DNA from: JACMOY01 sp038322575
GTDB taxonomy: Bacteria > Actinomycetota > Actinomycetes > Actinomycetales > Angustibacteraceae
Direction: 5' to 3'
Assembly (NCBI GenBank): GCA_038322575.1
Contig: JBBQGB010000019.1
Span: 1 to 51,308 of the forward strand
DNA: 51,308 bases
In this document: in pieces, positions 35,113 to 43,765 of the stretch
How the letters are laid out: each line of letters starts with the position of its first letter
Numbering within the stretch: position 1 is the first letter of the stretch
The notes under the pieces: generated by a model
Told to the model about the DNA's origin: nothing
What the model saw: the letters and a program-made list of their open reading frames with translations, nothing else
Database searches by the model: none
Position numbers and translations under genes: made by a program

Positions 35113-35969
35113 CAGCCGACCCACCGCGAGGTACGCCGCTGCAGCCACGCGTACCCGGTCATCACGATGGCGACGACGACGACCATCGTCAGGGCGATCG
35201 CCTTGCCGAGGTTGGCCTGGCCGAGCACCACCTCGCTGGTGAACGTGGCGCGCACCACCAGCGGCAGGATCGGTGAACCCTGGCTGACGAGGGCGGCGGC
35301 TGTCGCGTAGGCGGCGAACGCGTTCGCGAACAGCAGCAGCGTCGACCCGAGGAACGCGGGCATCAGCAGCGGGCCCGCGACGTGCCGCCAGTACTGCCAG
35401 GTCGACCCACCGAGGGTCTCGGTCGCCTCGCGCCACTGCACGCGTACGCCGTCCAGGGCGGGCAGGAACACGATCACCATCAGCGGGATCTGGAAGTAGA
35501 CGTAGACCAGGCCCAGGCCCCGCAGGCCGTAGAGCAGGTCGCCGGGAACCGTCAGCCCGGTGTGGTCGGAGAGGTACAGCGTCACGAACCCCTGCGACCC
35601 GACCGTGGCGAGGAACGCGAAGGCCAGGGTCACCCCACCGAACTGCGCCAGCACCCCGCAGACCGCGCTCACCGAGCGACGCAGCATCCCCTCGGGTGCA
35701 GCGGTGACGACCGCGTAGGCGAGCGGCGCCCCGATGACGGCGCCGACCACCGCAGTGCCGAGTGACAGCTCGAGCGTCGAGACGAGCGCGTCCAGGATGT
35801 AGCCCTGGCGCAGGCCCGCGACGTTCGCGAGGGTCGGACGGCCGGCGCTGTCGACGAAGGCGCCGACCACGACGACGAGCGTGGGGACGGCGAGGAAGAT
35901 CGTCGTGAACGCCAGGAACGGGGCGACACCCAGCAGGGCGCCACCCCGTACCCGGGACGTCAACGGCAC
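35112..35969 (-). CDS. ABC transporter permease 1 (BPD_transp_1)
   Basis: A 285-residue permease with six hydrophobic segments and an EAA loop (EATETLGGSTWQYWRHVAGP). GTG start at 35969, 13 bp after the binding-protein stop. Coupled to the second permease by a one-base overlap. Together the two form the transmembrane channel of this importer. Confidence 0.9.
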   Translation of the reverse strand: MPLTSRVRGGALLGVAPFLAFTTIFLAVPTLVVVVGAFVDSAGRPTLANVAGLRQGYILDALVSTLELSLGTAVVGAVIGAPLAYAVVTAAPEGMLRRSVSAVCGVLAQFGGVTLAFAFLATVGSQGFVTLYLSDHTGLTVPGDLLYGLRGLGLVYVYFQIPLMVIVFLPALDGVRVQWREATETLGGSTWQYWRHVAGPLLMPAFLGSTLLLFANAFAAYATAAALVSQGSPILPLVVRATFTSEVVLGQANLGKAIALTMVVVVAIVMTGYAWLQRRTSRWVG

Positions 35970-35982
35970 GCGCGGCGTCCGC

Positions 35983-37113
35983 TCACCCGATGGCCTTGCG
36001 CCAGTTCGCCGTGAGGTAGGCCTTGGCGGTGTCGCTCTGCGCCTGGGTGAGGAACACGGGGGTGCCGCTCACCGGCGGCAGCGCCGCGAACGCGGTCTTG
36101 TCGATGGTTCCGGCCTTGGCCATGACGTCCTGGCGGACCGGCCGGGCGCCGCCCTTGAGCCAGAGGTTCTGGCCCTCGTCGGAGTACAGGAACTCCTGCC
36201 ACAGGCGAGCCGCGGCCGGGTGGGGTGCGTCCTTGCTGATCGCCTGGACGTAGTAGCCGCCGAGCACCGCGTTCGCCGGGACGACGACCTTCCAGTCGAC
36301 CTTGCCCTTGAGCTTGGTCGACTGGCCCACGTTCAGGTAGTCCCAGTCGATGACCACGGGGGTCTGGCCGGACTGCACGGTCGCGGGTGTCGGGTCGACG
36401 GGCAGGAAGTTGCCGGCCTTCTTCAGGTCGGTGAAGAACGCCACGCCCTTGCTGATGTCGTCGGCCGACCCGCCGTTGGCCAGTGCCGCCATCGCGACAC
36501 CGGCGAACGCGGCACCGGCCTGCGTGGGGTCGCCGTTCAGAGCCACCTTGCCCTTGTACGCGGGCTTGAGCAGGTCCTGCATCGACGTCGGGGCCGGGAC
36601 CTTGCCGGCGTCGTACCCGATCGACATGTAGCCGCCGTAGTCGTTCACCCAGGTGCCGTTCGCGTCCTTGAGGTCGGCGGGGACGTCCGCGAACGTGGCC
36701 ACCTGGTACGGCGCGAACATCGCGGTGTTGGCCAGAGCCACGGCCTGGCCGAGGTCGAAGACGTCGGGGGCCGTGCTCTGGCCCTTGAGCTGGGTGGCGG
36801 CGTTGATCTCGTCCTGGCTGGCGGCGTCCGGCTGGGCCGAGTTGACCTTGATGCCGTACTTGGCGGTGAACGCGGTGATCACCTCGCCGTAGTTGGCCCA
36901 GTCCGGCGGCAGGGCGATGACGTTGAGCTGGCCCTCCTTCTTCGCTGCCGCGACGAGGGCGTCCATGCCGCCGAAGGCGGTGGCGCTGGTCGCCGCCCCG
37001 GCGCTCGAGGCGGCTGCGGTGGGCGTGTCGGCCGGCGGCGCGCAGGCCGCGGTGACGAGGGCGGTGGTGGTGACGACGACGGCGAGGACGCCGGTCTTGA
37101 ACCTGCTGGTCAA
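35983..37113 (-). CDS. extracellular solute-binding lipoprotein (family 1)
   Basis: A 376-residue binding protein. The TTG start at 37113 is set by GGAGGT a few bases upstream. It gives a signal peptide with lipobox VTAAC (C24 lipidated) and a Thr/Ala/Ser linker. The mature part has LVAAAKKEGQLNVIALPPDW, like Fe3+, 2-aminoethylphosphonate or spermidine binders, and DVFDLGQAVALAN. The ligand is unknown: no obvious Tyr cluster for iron was identified, and no phosphonate or polyamine genes lie alongside. First gene of the operon. Confidence 0.88.
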   Translation of the reverse strand: MTSRFKTGVLAVVVTTTALVTAACAPPADTPTAAASSAGAATSATAFGGMDALVAAAKKEGQLNVIALPPDWANYGEVITAFTAKYGIKVNSAQPDAASQDEINAATQLKGQSTAPDVFDLGQAVALANTAMFAPYQVATFADVPADLKDANGTWVNDYGGYMSIGYDAGKVPAPTSMQDLLKPAYKGKVALNGDPTQAGAAFAGVAMAALANGGSADDISKGVAFFTDLKKAGNFLPVDPTPATVQSGQTPVVIDWDYLNVGQSTKLKGKVDWKVVVPANAVLGGYYVQAISKDAPHPAAARLWQEFLYSDEGQNLWLKGGARPVRQDVMAKAGTIDKTAFAALPPVSGTPVFLTQAQSDTAKAYLTANWRKAIG

Positions 37114-37222
37114 CGGGACCTCCGGGTCGGGTGCGCGGTGAGGACGTCACCGCCGCTACTCGGCGCAGGTTAGGGGCGCCGGGAGCGGCTCACCCCAACG
37201 GGAGAGGTCGGGTGGGTGAACG

Positions 37223-37690
37223 TTACATGAGCGGAGGGTGCTGCTCCACGGTCCGGCACGGGCGGTGCCGCAGGGCGAGGACGTAGTCGTCGGGTGCTCC
37301 CGCCGCCTCGGCAGCCTCGGCCAGCTGGCCCAGGTAGCGCGCCGACGGCAGCCCGCCCTCGTACCCGTCCAGGACGTAGACCCAGACCAGCTCCTCGCCG
37401 TCCAGGGTCTGCACGCGCACGCGGATCTTGGTGTAGATCCCGATGCCGAGGCCCTCCCAGTCGTCCAGCGTCTGCTCGTCGGCGTCGGTGACGTCGTACA
37501 GCGCGACGTAGACCTGCTCGAGCGGGTCCTCGACGACGGTCGTGAGCGACCCCTCCCAGCCGAGGTCCTCGCCGCCGAACGTCAGCCGCCACCCGACCAG
37601 CCAGCCGGTGCCGCGCAGGGGGGAGTGGGGGGCGCGGCGCAGCATCTGCTGGCTGTCGAGGTTGCTGCCGTAGGCGGCGTACAGGGCCAT
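37223..37690 (-). CDS. gamma-glutamylcyclotransferase-like (AIG2/GGCT fold) protein
   Basis: A 155-residue protein beginning MALYAAYGSNLD; YGSNL (residues 7-11) is the substrate loop of the GGCT fold. TGWLVGWRLTFGG follows at the usual spacing. Family members release 5-oxoproline from gamma-glutamyl amines, but many bacterial ones are uncharacterised. It is divergent from lpdA (44 bp apart) and not clearly linked to either neighbour. Confidence 0.85.
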   Translation of the reverse strand: MALYAAYGSNLDSQQMLRRAPHSPLRGTGWLVGWRLTFGGEDLGWEGSLTTVVEDPLEQVYVALYDVTDADEQTLDDWEGLGIGIYTKIRVRVQTLDGEELVWVYVLDGYEGGLPSARYLGQLAEAAEAAGAPDDYVLALRHRPCRTVEQHPPLM

Positions 37691-37734
37691 GGGCGCAAGG
37701 TTAGGGCGTCGGGGGTGCGTGGTTGACTGGGCCC

Positions 37735-39132
37735 GTGGGTGCCGCGCGGGTCGTCGTCATCGGGGGAGGCCCCGGCGGGTACGAGGCCGCGCTGGTCGCC
37801 GCCCAGCTCGGCTCCGACGTCACCGTCGTCGACCGCGACGGTCTCGGCGGGGCGGCGGTGCTCACCGACTGCGTGCCCAGCAAGACCCTGATCTCGACGT
37901 CCGACTTCATGAGCCGGTTCTTCGCCGCCGCCGGGTACGGCGTCCGGCTGGCCGAGTCACCCGAGCCCGGCTCGGTGGCCACGGCCGACCTGCCCACCGT
38001 CAACGCGCGGATCAAGTCGCTCGCCCTGGCCCAGAGCGACGACATCGCCACCCGCATGGCGCACGAGGGGGTCCGCGTGCTGCGTGGCACCGGACGCCTC
38101 GCCGGCCCGCAGCGGGTCGAGGTCGACCTGCTCGGCGGGGGCGGCGAGCGGGTGGACGCCGACGTCGTCCTGATCGCCACCGGGGCCCGCCCGCGCGAGC
38201 TGGCCACCGCCCGGCCGGACGGCGAGCGGATCCTCACCTGGCAGCAGATCTACGACCTGCCGGTCACCCCGCCCACGCTCGTGGTCGTCGGCTCGGGCGT
38301 GACCGGCGCCGAGCTGGCCCACGCCTACCTGGGGCTCGGCAGCGACGTCACCCTGGTCAGCTCGCGCGACCGCGTCCTGCCCGGTGAGGACGCCGACGCC
38401 GCCCAGGTCATCGAGGACGTGTTCCGCCGCCGGGGGATGCACGTCCTGAACCGCTCACGCGCCGAGTCCGTCGCGCGCACCGCGGACGGGATCGTCGTCC
38501 GACTGCAGGACGGGCGCAGCGTCGAGGGGTCGCACTGCATCATGGCCGTCGGGTCGGTGCCGAACACCGCAGACCTGGGCCTGGCCGAGTCCGAGGTCAC
38601 CCTGTCGGCGTCCGGGCACGTCGAGGTCGACGGCGTCTCGCGGACCTCGGCCCGCGGGGTCTACGCCGCCGGGGACTGCACCGGCGTGCTGCCGCTCGCG
38701 TCCGTCGCGGCGATGCAGGGGCGGATCGCGATGTGGCACGCGCTCGGCGACGCGGTGCAGCCGCTGAACCTGCGCGCCGTGTCGGCCAACATCTTCACCG
38801 ACCCCGAGATCGCGACGGTCGGGTGGTCCGAGCAGGGGCTCGAGCAGGCCGGGATCGCCTGCGAGGCGGTCACGCTGCCGCTGGCGACCAACGCGCGGGC
38901 CAAGATGCAGAACGTGCACGACGGGTTCGTCAAGCTCTTCGCCCGCGCTGGAACCGGCATCATCATGGGCGGCGTCGTCGTCGCCCCCCGCGCCAGCGAG
39001 CTGATCTTCCCCGTGGCGCTCGCGGTGCAGACCAAGCTCACCGTCGACCAGGTCTCCGCCGCCTTCACCGTCTACCCCTCGATGTCCGGCTCGATCGCCG
39101 AAGCCGCCCGCCAGCTCCACACCCGCGCCTGA
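37735..39132 (+). CDS. lpdA: NAD(P)H-quinone dehydrogenase, LpdA type
   Basis: A 465-residue flavoprotein disulfide reductase-family enzyme. GGGPGGYEAA binds FAD and VVGSGVTGAELAHAY binds NAD(P)H; YAAGDCTG is the second FAD motif. The redox-active CxxxxC pair is reduced to one cysteine (GGAAVLTDCVPSK), as in mycobacterial LpdA (Rv3303c), a quinone reductase and not a true lipoamide dehydrogenase. The GTG at 37735 fits homologues; a TTG at 37723 would add four residues. No pyruvate dehydrogenase genes are near, in keeping with this role. Confidence 0.9.
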   Translation: MGAARVVVIGGGPGGYEAALVAAQLGSDVTVVDRDGLGGAAVLTDCVPSKTLISTSDFMSRFFAAAGYGVRLAESPEPGSVATADLPTVNARIKSLALAQSDDIATRMAHEGVRVLRGTGRLAGPQRVEVDLLGGGGERVDADVVLIATGARPRELATARPDGERILTWQQIYDLPVTPPTLVVVGSGVTGAELAHAYLGLGSDVTLVSSRDRVLPGEDADAAQVIEDVFRRRGMHVLNRSRAESVARTADGIVVRLQDGRSVEGSHCIMAVGSVPNTADLGLAESEVTLSASGHVEVDGVSRTSARGVYAAGDCTGVLPLASVAAMQGRIAMWHALGDAVQPLNLRAVSANIFTDPEIATVGWSEQGLEQAGIACEAVTLPLATNARAKMQNVHDGFVKLFARAGTGIIMGGVVVAPRASELIFPVALAVQTKLTVDQVSAAFTVYPSMSGSIAEAARQLHTRA

Positions 39133-39145
39133 CCCCCCCTTTCCC

Positions 39146-39207
39146 GCACTTGCTGCACTATCTGTCGCCGTCCCCGCGTCGAATCTGGCACTTGCTTCAC
39201 TAAGTGC
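39146..39207. repeat. REP-like element, copy 1 (direct-repeat form)
   Basis: Contains GCACTTGCTGCACTA (39146-39160) and GCACTTGCTTCACTAAGTGC (39188-39207) in the same orientation; the second is itself palindromic at its ends (GCACTT/AAGTGC). It lies between the convergent ends of lpdA and the AbiEi/DUF559-like gene. Its first ~32 bases align with copy 2 at 40190. Confidence 0.75.
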
Positions 39208-39209
39208 TC

Positions 39210-40091
39210 TCAGGAGGCCTGGCGGGCGTCGACGGCGGTCTGGACGACGGCCACGACCTGGCGGGGGGACGCGAGCACCTCGGCAGTGATGTGCACGCTC
39301 ACCCACCCGGCTTCGCGCAGCAGCCGCCCCTGGCGCCGGTCCCGCTCGAGCTGGGAACGCAGCGCGTGCCAGGCCCCGTCGTACAGGATCGCGATGCGCA
39401 GGTCGGGCAGGGCCAGGTCGGCACGGATGATCCGCCCGCGGGGGCCGTGCACGACGTACTGCACGATCACGTCGAAGCCGGCGTCCTGCAGGATCACCCG
39501 CACCTCGGACTCGGGCAACGACTCGGCCCGCGGGTCGGTACGCGCGATCGCCTCGCGGACGGCGACCACGTCGTCGTCATGGTTCGAGAGCGCCCAGGAC
39601 CCGAGCCGCGGCAGGTCGATCAGCCCCGCCCTGGCCGCGGCGTCCAGATGCGCGACAGCCCGTGGCCGGGGATGGCGCGCGGCGAGGTCGAAGCCCAGAC
39701 GGAGGTCATCGACCAGTCGGACGCCGGCCCGGTCGGCGCCTCGGCATACCGGGCTCGACGCACGTCTGACCCTGACACCACGGATGCGCGGGGCTGCGAC
39801 GCCGAACGGGACGACGGCCTCGACCTCGTCGTCCGTGCGCGCGAGGTCGACGTCAAGCACGGTGGCGGCAGAACGGCCGGTGACGAGCACCGCCTCGGAC
39901 GTCAGGAGGCAGGCGGCGGCGCACCGAAGGGCGTGCGTCGGCAGGACCCAGCGGGGCCGGTAGACCCCGTGCAGCACGGGCACCACGGCGTCGCTGCGCA
40001 GCTGGCGTGGCGTCAGGAGGCCGGCGGCGAGGGCGTCCGAGCCGACGAACACGGGCGGGAGGTCGGCGGCGAAGCGTCCGGGCTGCGGCAT
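39210..40091 (-). CDS. AbiEi/DUF559-type protein with Vsr-like nuclease fold
   Basis: A 293-residue intact protein. Residues ~15-115 resemble the AbiEi antitoxin group (LLTPRQLRSDAVVPVLHGVYRP early, SEAVLVTGRSAATVL later). The C-terminal ~95 residues are DUF559/Vsr-like: SESEVRVIL-type opening (E in LPESEVR), then RADLALPDLRIAILYDGAWH and a Lys-less RQGRLLREAGW, so the PD-(D/E)xK site is not canonical. Widespread in actinobacteria as orphan genes; no AbiEii toxin is adjacent. It is bracketed by two REP-like palindromes, as is the related pseudogene at 12.2 kb. Function unknown. Confidence 0.72.
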   Translation of the reverse strand: MPQPGRFAADLPPVFVGSDALAAGLLTPRQLRSDAVVPVLHGVYRPRWVLPTHALRCAAACLLTSEAVLVTGRSAATVLDVDLARTDDEVEAVVPFGVAAPRIRGVRVRRASSPVCRGADRAGVRLVDDLRLGFDLAARHPRPRAVAHLDAAARAGLIDLPRLGSWALSNHDDDVVAVREAIARTDPRAESLPESEVRVILQDAGFDVIVQYVVHGPRGRIIRADLALPDLRIAILYDGAWHALRSQLERDRRQGRLLREAGWVSVHITAEVLASPRQVVAVVQTAVDARQAS

Positions 40092-40189
40092 CCCGACAGC
40101 GTGGTCACCACGGAGTCGGCGTGGGCCGCCTGCGGGGAGCTCTGTGGACGATGGGGCGCCCCGGCCTCCTGTGGACGACCCCTCCTTCT

Positions 40190-40253
40190 CGCACTTGCTG
40201 CGCTAAGTGTCGCCGCGCTCGCGGGCGGCGAGGCAAGTAGTGCAGCAAGTGCG
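40190..40253. repeat. REP-like palindrome, copy 2
   Basis: Outer arms 40190-40205 and 40238-40253 pair at 15 of 16 positions (CGCACTTGCTGCGCTA against TAGTGCAGCAAGTGCG); inner arms TCGCCGC (40210-40216) and GCGGCGA (40225-40231) pair perfectly. It is a two-tier stem-loop downstream of the carboxylase gene and upstream of the AbiEi/DUF559-like gene. The most complete member of the family in this window. Confidence 0.85.
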
Positions 40254-40292
40254 GGGGGAAGGGGGGGCAAGGGGGGAGGAAGCCCGAGGGGG

Positions 40293-42122
40293 TCAGTCCT
40301 TGAGGTCGAGCAGGGGGGTGCCGCTGGCGACGGTCTGGCCGACCTCGGCGGCCAGACCGCTGACGGTGCCGGCCTTGTGGGCGGTGATCGGCTGCTCCAT
40401 CTTCATCGCTTCCAGGACGAGCACCAGCTCGCCGGCGGCGACGACCTGGCCGTTCTCGACCGCGATCTTGATGATCGTGCCCTGCATCGGCGCCACCAGC
40501 GCGTCACCGCCGGCCGCTGCACCGGCGCGGCCGCCGCCGCTGCGGCGCGGGGCAGCCGGACGCGTCGGGCCCGCACCGGCACCGGCGCCCAGTCCGGCGG
40601 GCAGCACGACCTCGAGCCGCTTGCCCCCGACCTCGACGACGACCCGCTCGCGCGGCGCGGCCTCGGCGGGGACGTCGTCCGCCGCGGGGTGCGCCGGGAT
40701 CGTGTTGTCGAACTCGGTCTCGATCCAGCGGGTGTGCACGGTGAACGGGGCGGCGGCGTCCGCGGGGGCGAAGGCGGGGTCGCGGACGACGACCCGGTGG
40801 AAGGGCAGCACCGTCGGCATCCCCTCGATGACGAACTCGTCCAGGGCGCGTCGGGCCCGCTCGAGGGCCTGCTGCCGGGTGGCGCCGGTGACGACGAGCT
40901 TGGCGAGCATCGAGTCGAACGCCCCGCCGATGACGTCACCGGACTCGACGCCCGAGTCCAGCCGGACGCCGGGCCCGCTGGGTGGGCGGAACGAGGTGAC
41001 CACCCCGGGGGCCGGCAGGAAGCCGCGACCGGCGTCCTCGCCGTTGATGCGGAACTCGATCGAGTGCCCGCGCAGCGGCGGGTCGTCATAGCCGAGCTCC
41101 TCGCCGGCGGCGATGCGCAGCTGTTCGCGCACCAGGTCCAGGCCCGAGACCTCCTCGCTGACCGGGTGCTCGACCTGCAGGCGGGTGTTGACCTCCAGGA
41201 ACGAGATGGTGCCGTCCTTGGCGACGAGGAACTCGCAGGTGCCGGCACCGGTGTAGTCGGCCTCGCGCAGGATCGCCTTGGACGCGCGGTACAGCTCGGC
41301 CGTCTGCTCGTCGGTGAGGAAGGGGGCGGGCGCCTCCTCGACCAGCTTCTGGTGGCGGCGCTGCAGCGAGCAGTCGCGGGTGGAGACGACGACGACGTTG
41401 CCGTGCGTGTCGGCCAGGCACTGGGTCTCGACGTGCCGGGGCTGGTCGAGGTACTTCTCGACGAAGCACTCGCCGCGGCCGAACGCCGACACGGCCTCGC
41501 GCACGGCCGAGTCGAACAGCTCGGGGATCTCGTCGCGCGTGCGGGCGACCTTCAGGCCACGGCCGCCGCCGCCGTACGCGGCCTTGATGGCCACGGGCAG
41601 TCCGTGCTCGTCGGCGAACGCGAGCACCTCGTCGGGCCCGTCGACCGGCTCCTTGGTGCCGGCGACCAGGGGCGCTCCGGCCCGCTCGGCGATGTGGCGG
41701 GCCTTGACCTTGTCGCCGAGGGCGTCGATCGCGGCGGCCGAGGGCCCGATCCACACCAACCCGGCGTCGTCGACCGCCTGGGCGAAGGCGGCGTTCTCGG
41801 CGAGGAAGCCGTACCCCGGGTGGACGGCGTCGGCCCCCGACTGCACCGCGACCTCGATCAGCTTGTCCTGCAACAGGTAGGAGTCGGCGGGTGTCGTCCC
41901 ACCCAGGCCGAACGCCTCGTCCGCGACCTTGACGTGCAGGGCGTCGCGGTCGGGGTCGGCGTACACGGCGACCGAGGCGATGCCCGCGTCGGCGCAGGCC
42001 CGCGCGATGCGGACGGCGATCTCACCGCGGTTGGCGATCAGCACCTTGGTGATCACGCGGTTGCCGTGTCGGCCCATGTCGGCTGCTCCGTCGAGTGTCG
42101 GCGTCCCGGGTGGTGTGGTCAT
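40293..42122 (-). CDS. acyl-CoA carboxylase alpha subunit (biotin carboxylase + BCCP)
   Basis: A 609-residue protein that carboxylates its own biotin with ATP and bicarbonate. KVLIANRGEIAVRIARA opens the biotin carboxylase domain, YGGGGRGLK is the ATP-grasp loop, and RLQVEHPVSEEV is conserved in the active site. After a Pro/Ala/Gly linker the biotinyl domain ends the protein, with biotin-accepting K574 in EAMKMEQ. The ATG at 42122 is two bases after the MerR stop, with GGAG upstream. Its carboxyltransferase partner is encoded divergently at 43762. Confidence 0.94.
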   Translation of the reverse strand: MTTPPGTPTLDGAADMGRHGNRVITKVLIANRGEIAVRIARACADAGIASVAVYADPDRDALHVKVADEAFGLGGTTPADSYLLQDKLIEVAVQSGADAVHPGYGFLAENAAFAQAVDDAGLVWIGPSAAAIDALGDKVKARHIAERAGAPLVAGTKEPVDGPDEVLAFADEHGLPVAIKAAYGGGGRGLKVARTRDEIPELFDSAVREAVSAFGRGECFVEKYLDQPRHVETQCLADTHGNVVVVSTRDCSLQRRHQKLVEEAPAPFLTDEQTAELYRASKAILREADYTGAGTCEFLVAKDGTISFLEVNTRLQVEHPVSEEVSGLDLVREQLRIAAGEELGYDDPPLRGHSIEFRINGEDAGRGFLPAPGVVTSFRPPSGPGVRLDSGVESGDVIGGAFDSMLAKLVVTGATRQQALERARRALDEFVIEGMPTVLPFHRVVVRDPAFAPADAAAPFTVHTRWIETEFDNTIPAHPAADDVPAEAAPRERVVVEVGGKRLEVVLPAGLGAGAGAGPTRPAAPRRSGGGRAGAAAGGDALVAPMQGTIIKIAVENGQVVAAGELVLVLEAMKMEQPITAHKAGTVSGLAAEVGQTVASGTPLLDLKD

Positions 42123-42124
42123 CG

Positions 42125-42523
42125 TCAGTGCTCCTCCGGCTCGGTCGCGAGCCTAGCGAGATCGGTGCGGCACCGGCGTTCGAGGTCGTCGAGCTCGGCC
42201 AGCGCGGCGTCGATGTCGCGTCGTCGCAGCCACAGGTCGCCGCGCCGCTCGTCGATCTGGTCGAGCAGGTACGACAGCTGTCCGGACTCACCGGGCTGCT
42301 GGTCGTACATGTCGACGATGGTGCGGATCTCGTCCAGCGGGAAGCCGAGGCGCTTGCCGCGCAGCACCAGCCGCAGCCGGGTGCGGTCGCGGGGGTGGAA
42401 GACGCGCAGGGTGCCCCGCCGCTCGGGCGTCACGAGCCCCTTGTCCTCGTAGTAGCGCACGGTGCGGTGCGTGATGCCGAACTCGTCGGCGATCTCGGCG
42501 ATGGTCCACGTCCGCGCTGGCAC
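42125..42523 (-). CDS. MerR-family regulator of acyl-CoA metabolism (LiuR-like)
   Basis: A 132-residue regulator with an N-terminal winged HTH (WTIAEIADEFGITHRTVRYYEDKGLV) broken here by key RYYEDKG, then RVFHPRDRTRLRL and a dimerisation coiled coil (residues ~85-125); there is no ligand domain. The size and motifs fit LiuR-type regulators of branched-chain and fatty acyl-CoA degradation. The GTG at 42523 lies 9 bp from a 30-bp palindrome shared with the divergent acd promoter, so it probably represses both directions. Upstream of and coupled to the biotin carboxylase gene. Confidence 0.85.
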   Translation of the reverse strand: MPARTWTIAEIADEFGITHRTVRYYEDKGLVTPERRGTLRVFHPRDRTRLRLVLRGKRLGFPLDEIRTIVDMYDQQPGESGQLSYLLDQIDERRGDLWLRRRDIDAALAELDDLERRCRTDLARLATEPEEH

Positions 42524-42532
42524 GGTCGCAGC

Positions 42533-42562
42533 CTGCTTGACGTTGACGTCAACGTCAAGCAG
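42533..42562. promoter_or_regulatory. 30-bp perfect palindrome, probable MerR operator
   Basis: CTGCTTGACGTTGAC at 42533-42547 is followed by its exact inverse complement to 42562. The core TTGACGT..ACGTCAA resembles the ACGT-containing palindromes bound by LiuR-type MerR proteins. It occupies the 54-bp space between divergent merR and acd starts (9 bp and 15 bp from them), so binding would block both. TTGACG also fits a -35 box on each strand. Confidence 0.85.
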
Positions 42563-42577
42563 CGCGACCATGAGCGC

Positions 42578-43765
42578 ATGACGTTCGAGCTGAGCAAGGA
42601 GCACGAGGACTTCCGTGCCGTCGTCCGCGAGTTCGCGGCCGAGCAGGTGGCGCCGCACGCGGCGCGCTGGGACCGCGAGCACCACTTCCCGACCGAGCTG
42701 GTGCCCCAGATGGGTGACCTCGGGCTGTTCGGGCTGGTCGTGCCCGAGGAGTACGGCGGCGCGGGCGGCGACTTCACCTCGCTGTGCGTGGCGATCGAGG
42801 AGCTCGGCCGAGTCGACCAGTCGGTCGGCATCACGCTGAGCGCCGGCGTCGGCCTCGGCATCAACCCGATCCTCAGCTTCGGCACCGAGGAGCAGAAGCA
42901 GCGCTGGCTGCCCGACCTGGTCAGCGGGCGCGCCCTCGCGGCCTTCGGCCTCACCGAGCCGGACGCCGGCTCCGACGCGGGTGCGACGCGCACCCGGGCG
43001 CGACTCGAGGGCGAGGGCGACGACGCGCGCTGGGTGGTCGACGGCGCGAAGGCGTTCATCACCAACTCGGGCACCGACATCACCAGCGTCGTCACGGTGA
43101 CGGCGCGCACCGGGACCACCCCCGAGGGCAAGGCGGAGATCAGCGCGATCATGCTGCCCGCGGGCACGCCCGGGTTCACGGTCGAGCCCGCGTACGACAA
43201 GCTCGGATGGCACGCCAGCGACACCCACGGCCTCAGCTTCGACGGCGCGAGCGTGCCCGCCGACCACCTGCTGGGTGAGCGCGGCTCGGGGTTCCGCCAG
43301 TTCCTCAAGACGCTGGACGACGGGCGCATCGCGATCTCGGCCCTGGCCCTCGGGCTCGCCCAGGGGTGCCTGGACGCGGCGTCGTCGTACGCCTGCACCC
43401 GGATCGCCTTCGGTCGCCCGATCGGCGCCAACCAGGGGGTGTCCTTCGCCGTCGCCGACCTCGCGGTCTCGGTCGAGGCCGCCCGCCTGCTGACCTACAA
43501 GGCGGCGTGGCTCAAGGACGAGCTGCACGCCGGCCGCACGTCGGTCGCGATCGTCAAGCAGGCGGCGGCGATCGCCAAGCTGTACAGCACGGAGGCGGCC
43601 GTCACGGCCACGCGCGTGGCGACGCAGGTGTTCGGCGGCAACGGTTTCATGGAGGAGTACCCCGTCGCGAGGTTCTACCGCGACGCCAAGATCCTCGAGA
43701 TCGGTGAGGGCACCAGCGAGGTGCAGCGCATGGTGATCGCGCGGGGCCTCGGGCTGCCCGCGTGA
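42578..43765 (+). CDS. acyl-CoA dehydrogenase
   Basis: A 395-residue FAD enzyme introducing an alpha-beta double bond in acyl-CoA. FGLTEPDAGSDAG and QVFGGNGFMEEYPVARFYRD are family signatures, and the catalytic base is E377 in GEGTSEVQ. Isovaleryl-CoA dehydrogenases have Gly/Ala there, so a short-chain or 2-methyl-branched substrate is more likely. ATG at 42578: the ATG at 42570 meets a stop after three codons. The stop overlaps the carboxyltransferase GTG. Probably controlled through the palindrome 15 bp upstream. Confidence 0.94.
   Translation: MTFELSKEHEDFRAVVREFAAEQVAPHAARWDREHHFPTELVPQMGDLGLFGLVVPEEYGGAGGDFTSLCVAIEELGRVDQSVGITLSAGVGLGINPILSFGTEEQKQRWLPDLVSGRALAAFGLTEPDAGSDAGATRTRARLEGEGDDARWVVDGAKAFITNSGTDITSVVTVTARTGTTPEGKAEISAIMLPAGTPGFTVEPAYDKLGWHASDTHGLSFDGASVPADHLLGERGSGFRQFLKTLDDGRIAISALALGLAQGCLDAASSYACTRIAFGRPIGANQGVSFAVADLAVSVEAARLLTYKAAWLKDELHAGRTSVAIVKQAAAIAKLYSTEAAVTATRVATQVFGGNGFMEEYPVARFYRDAKILEIGEGTSEVQRMVIARGLGLPA

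Noticed and set aside
37114..37222. A riboswitch ahead of the solute-binding lipoprotein gene
   Set aside because: Only a Shine-Dalgarno and short GC-rich stems could be seen; no known riboswitch core (for example a TPP THI box) was recognised.
37735..39132. lpdA as the E3 of a pyruvate or 2-oxoglutarate dehydrogenase complex
   Set aside because: The redox-active disulfide is incomplete (one Cys) and no E1/E2 genes are nearby; LpdA-type quinone reductase fits better.
39210..40091. A complete AbiE toxin-antitoxin pair
   Set aside because: No AbiEii-type nucleotidyltransferase lies on either side; the neighbours are lpdA and a biotin carboxylase.
39146..40253. CRISPR-like array
   Set aside because: Repeats are few, irregularly spaced by more than 900 bp and of mixed orientation, with no cas genes.
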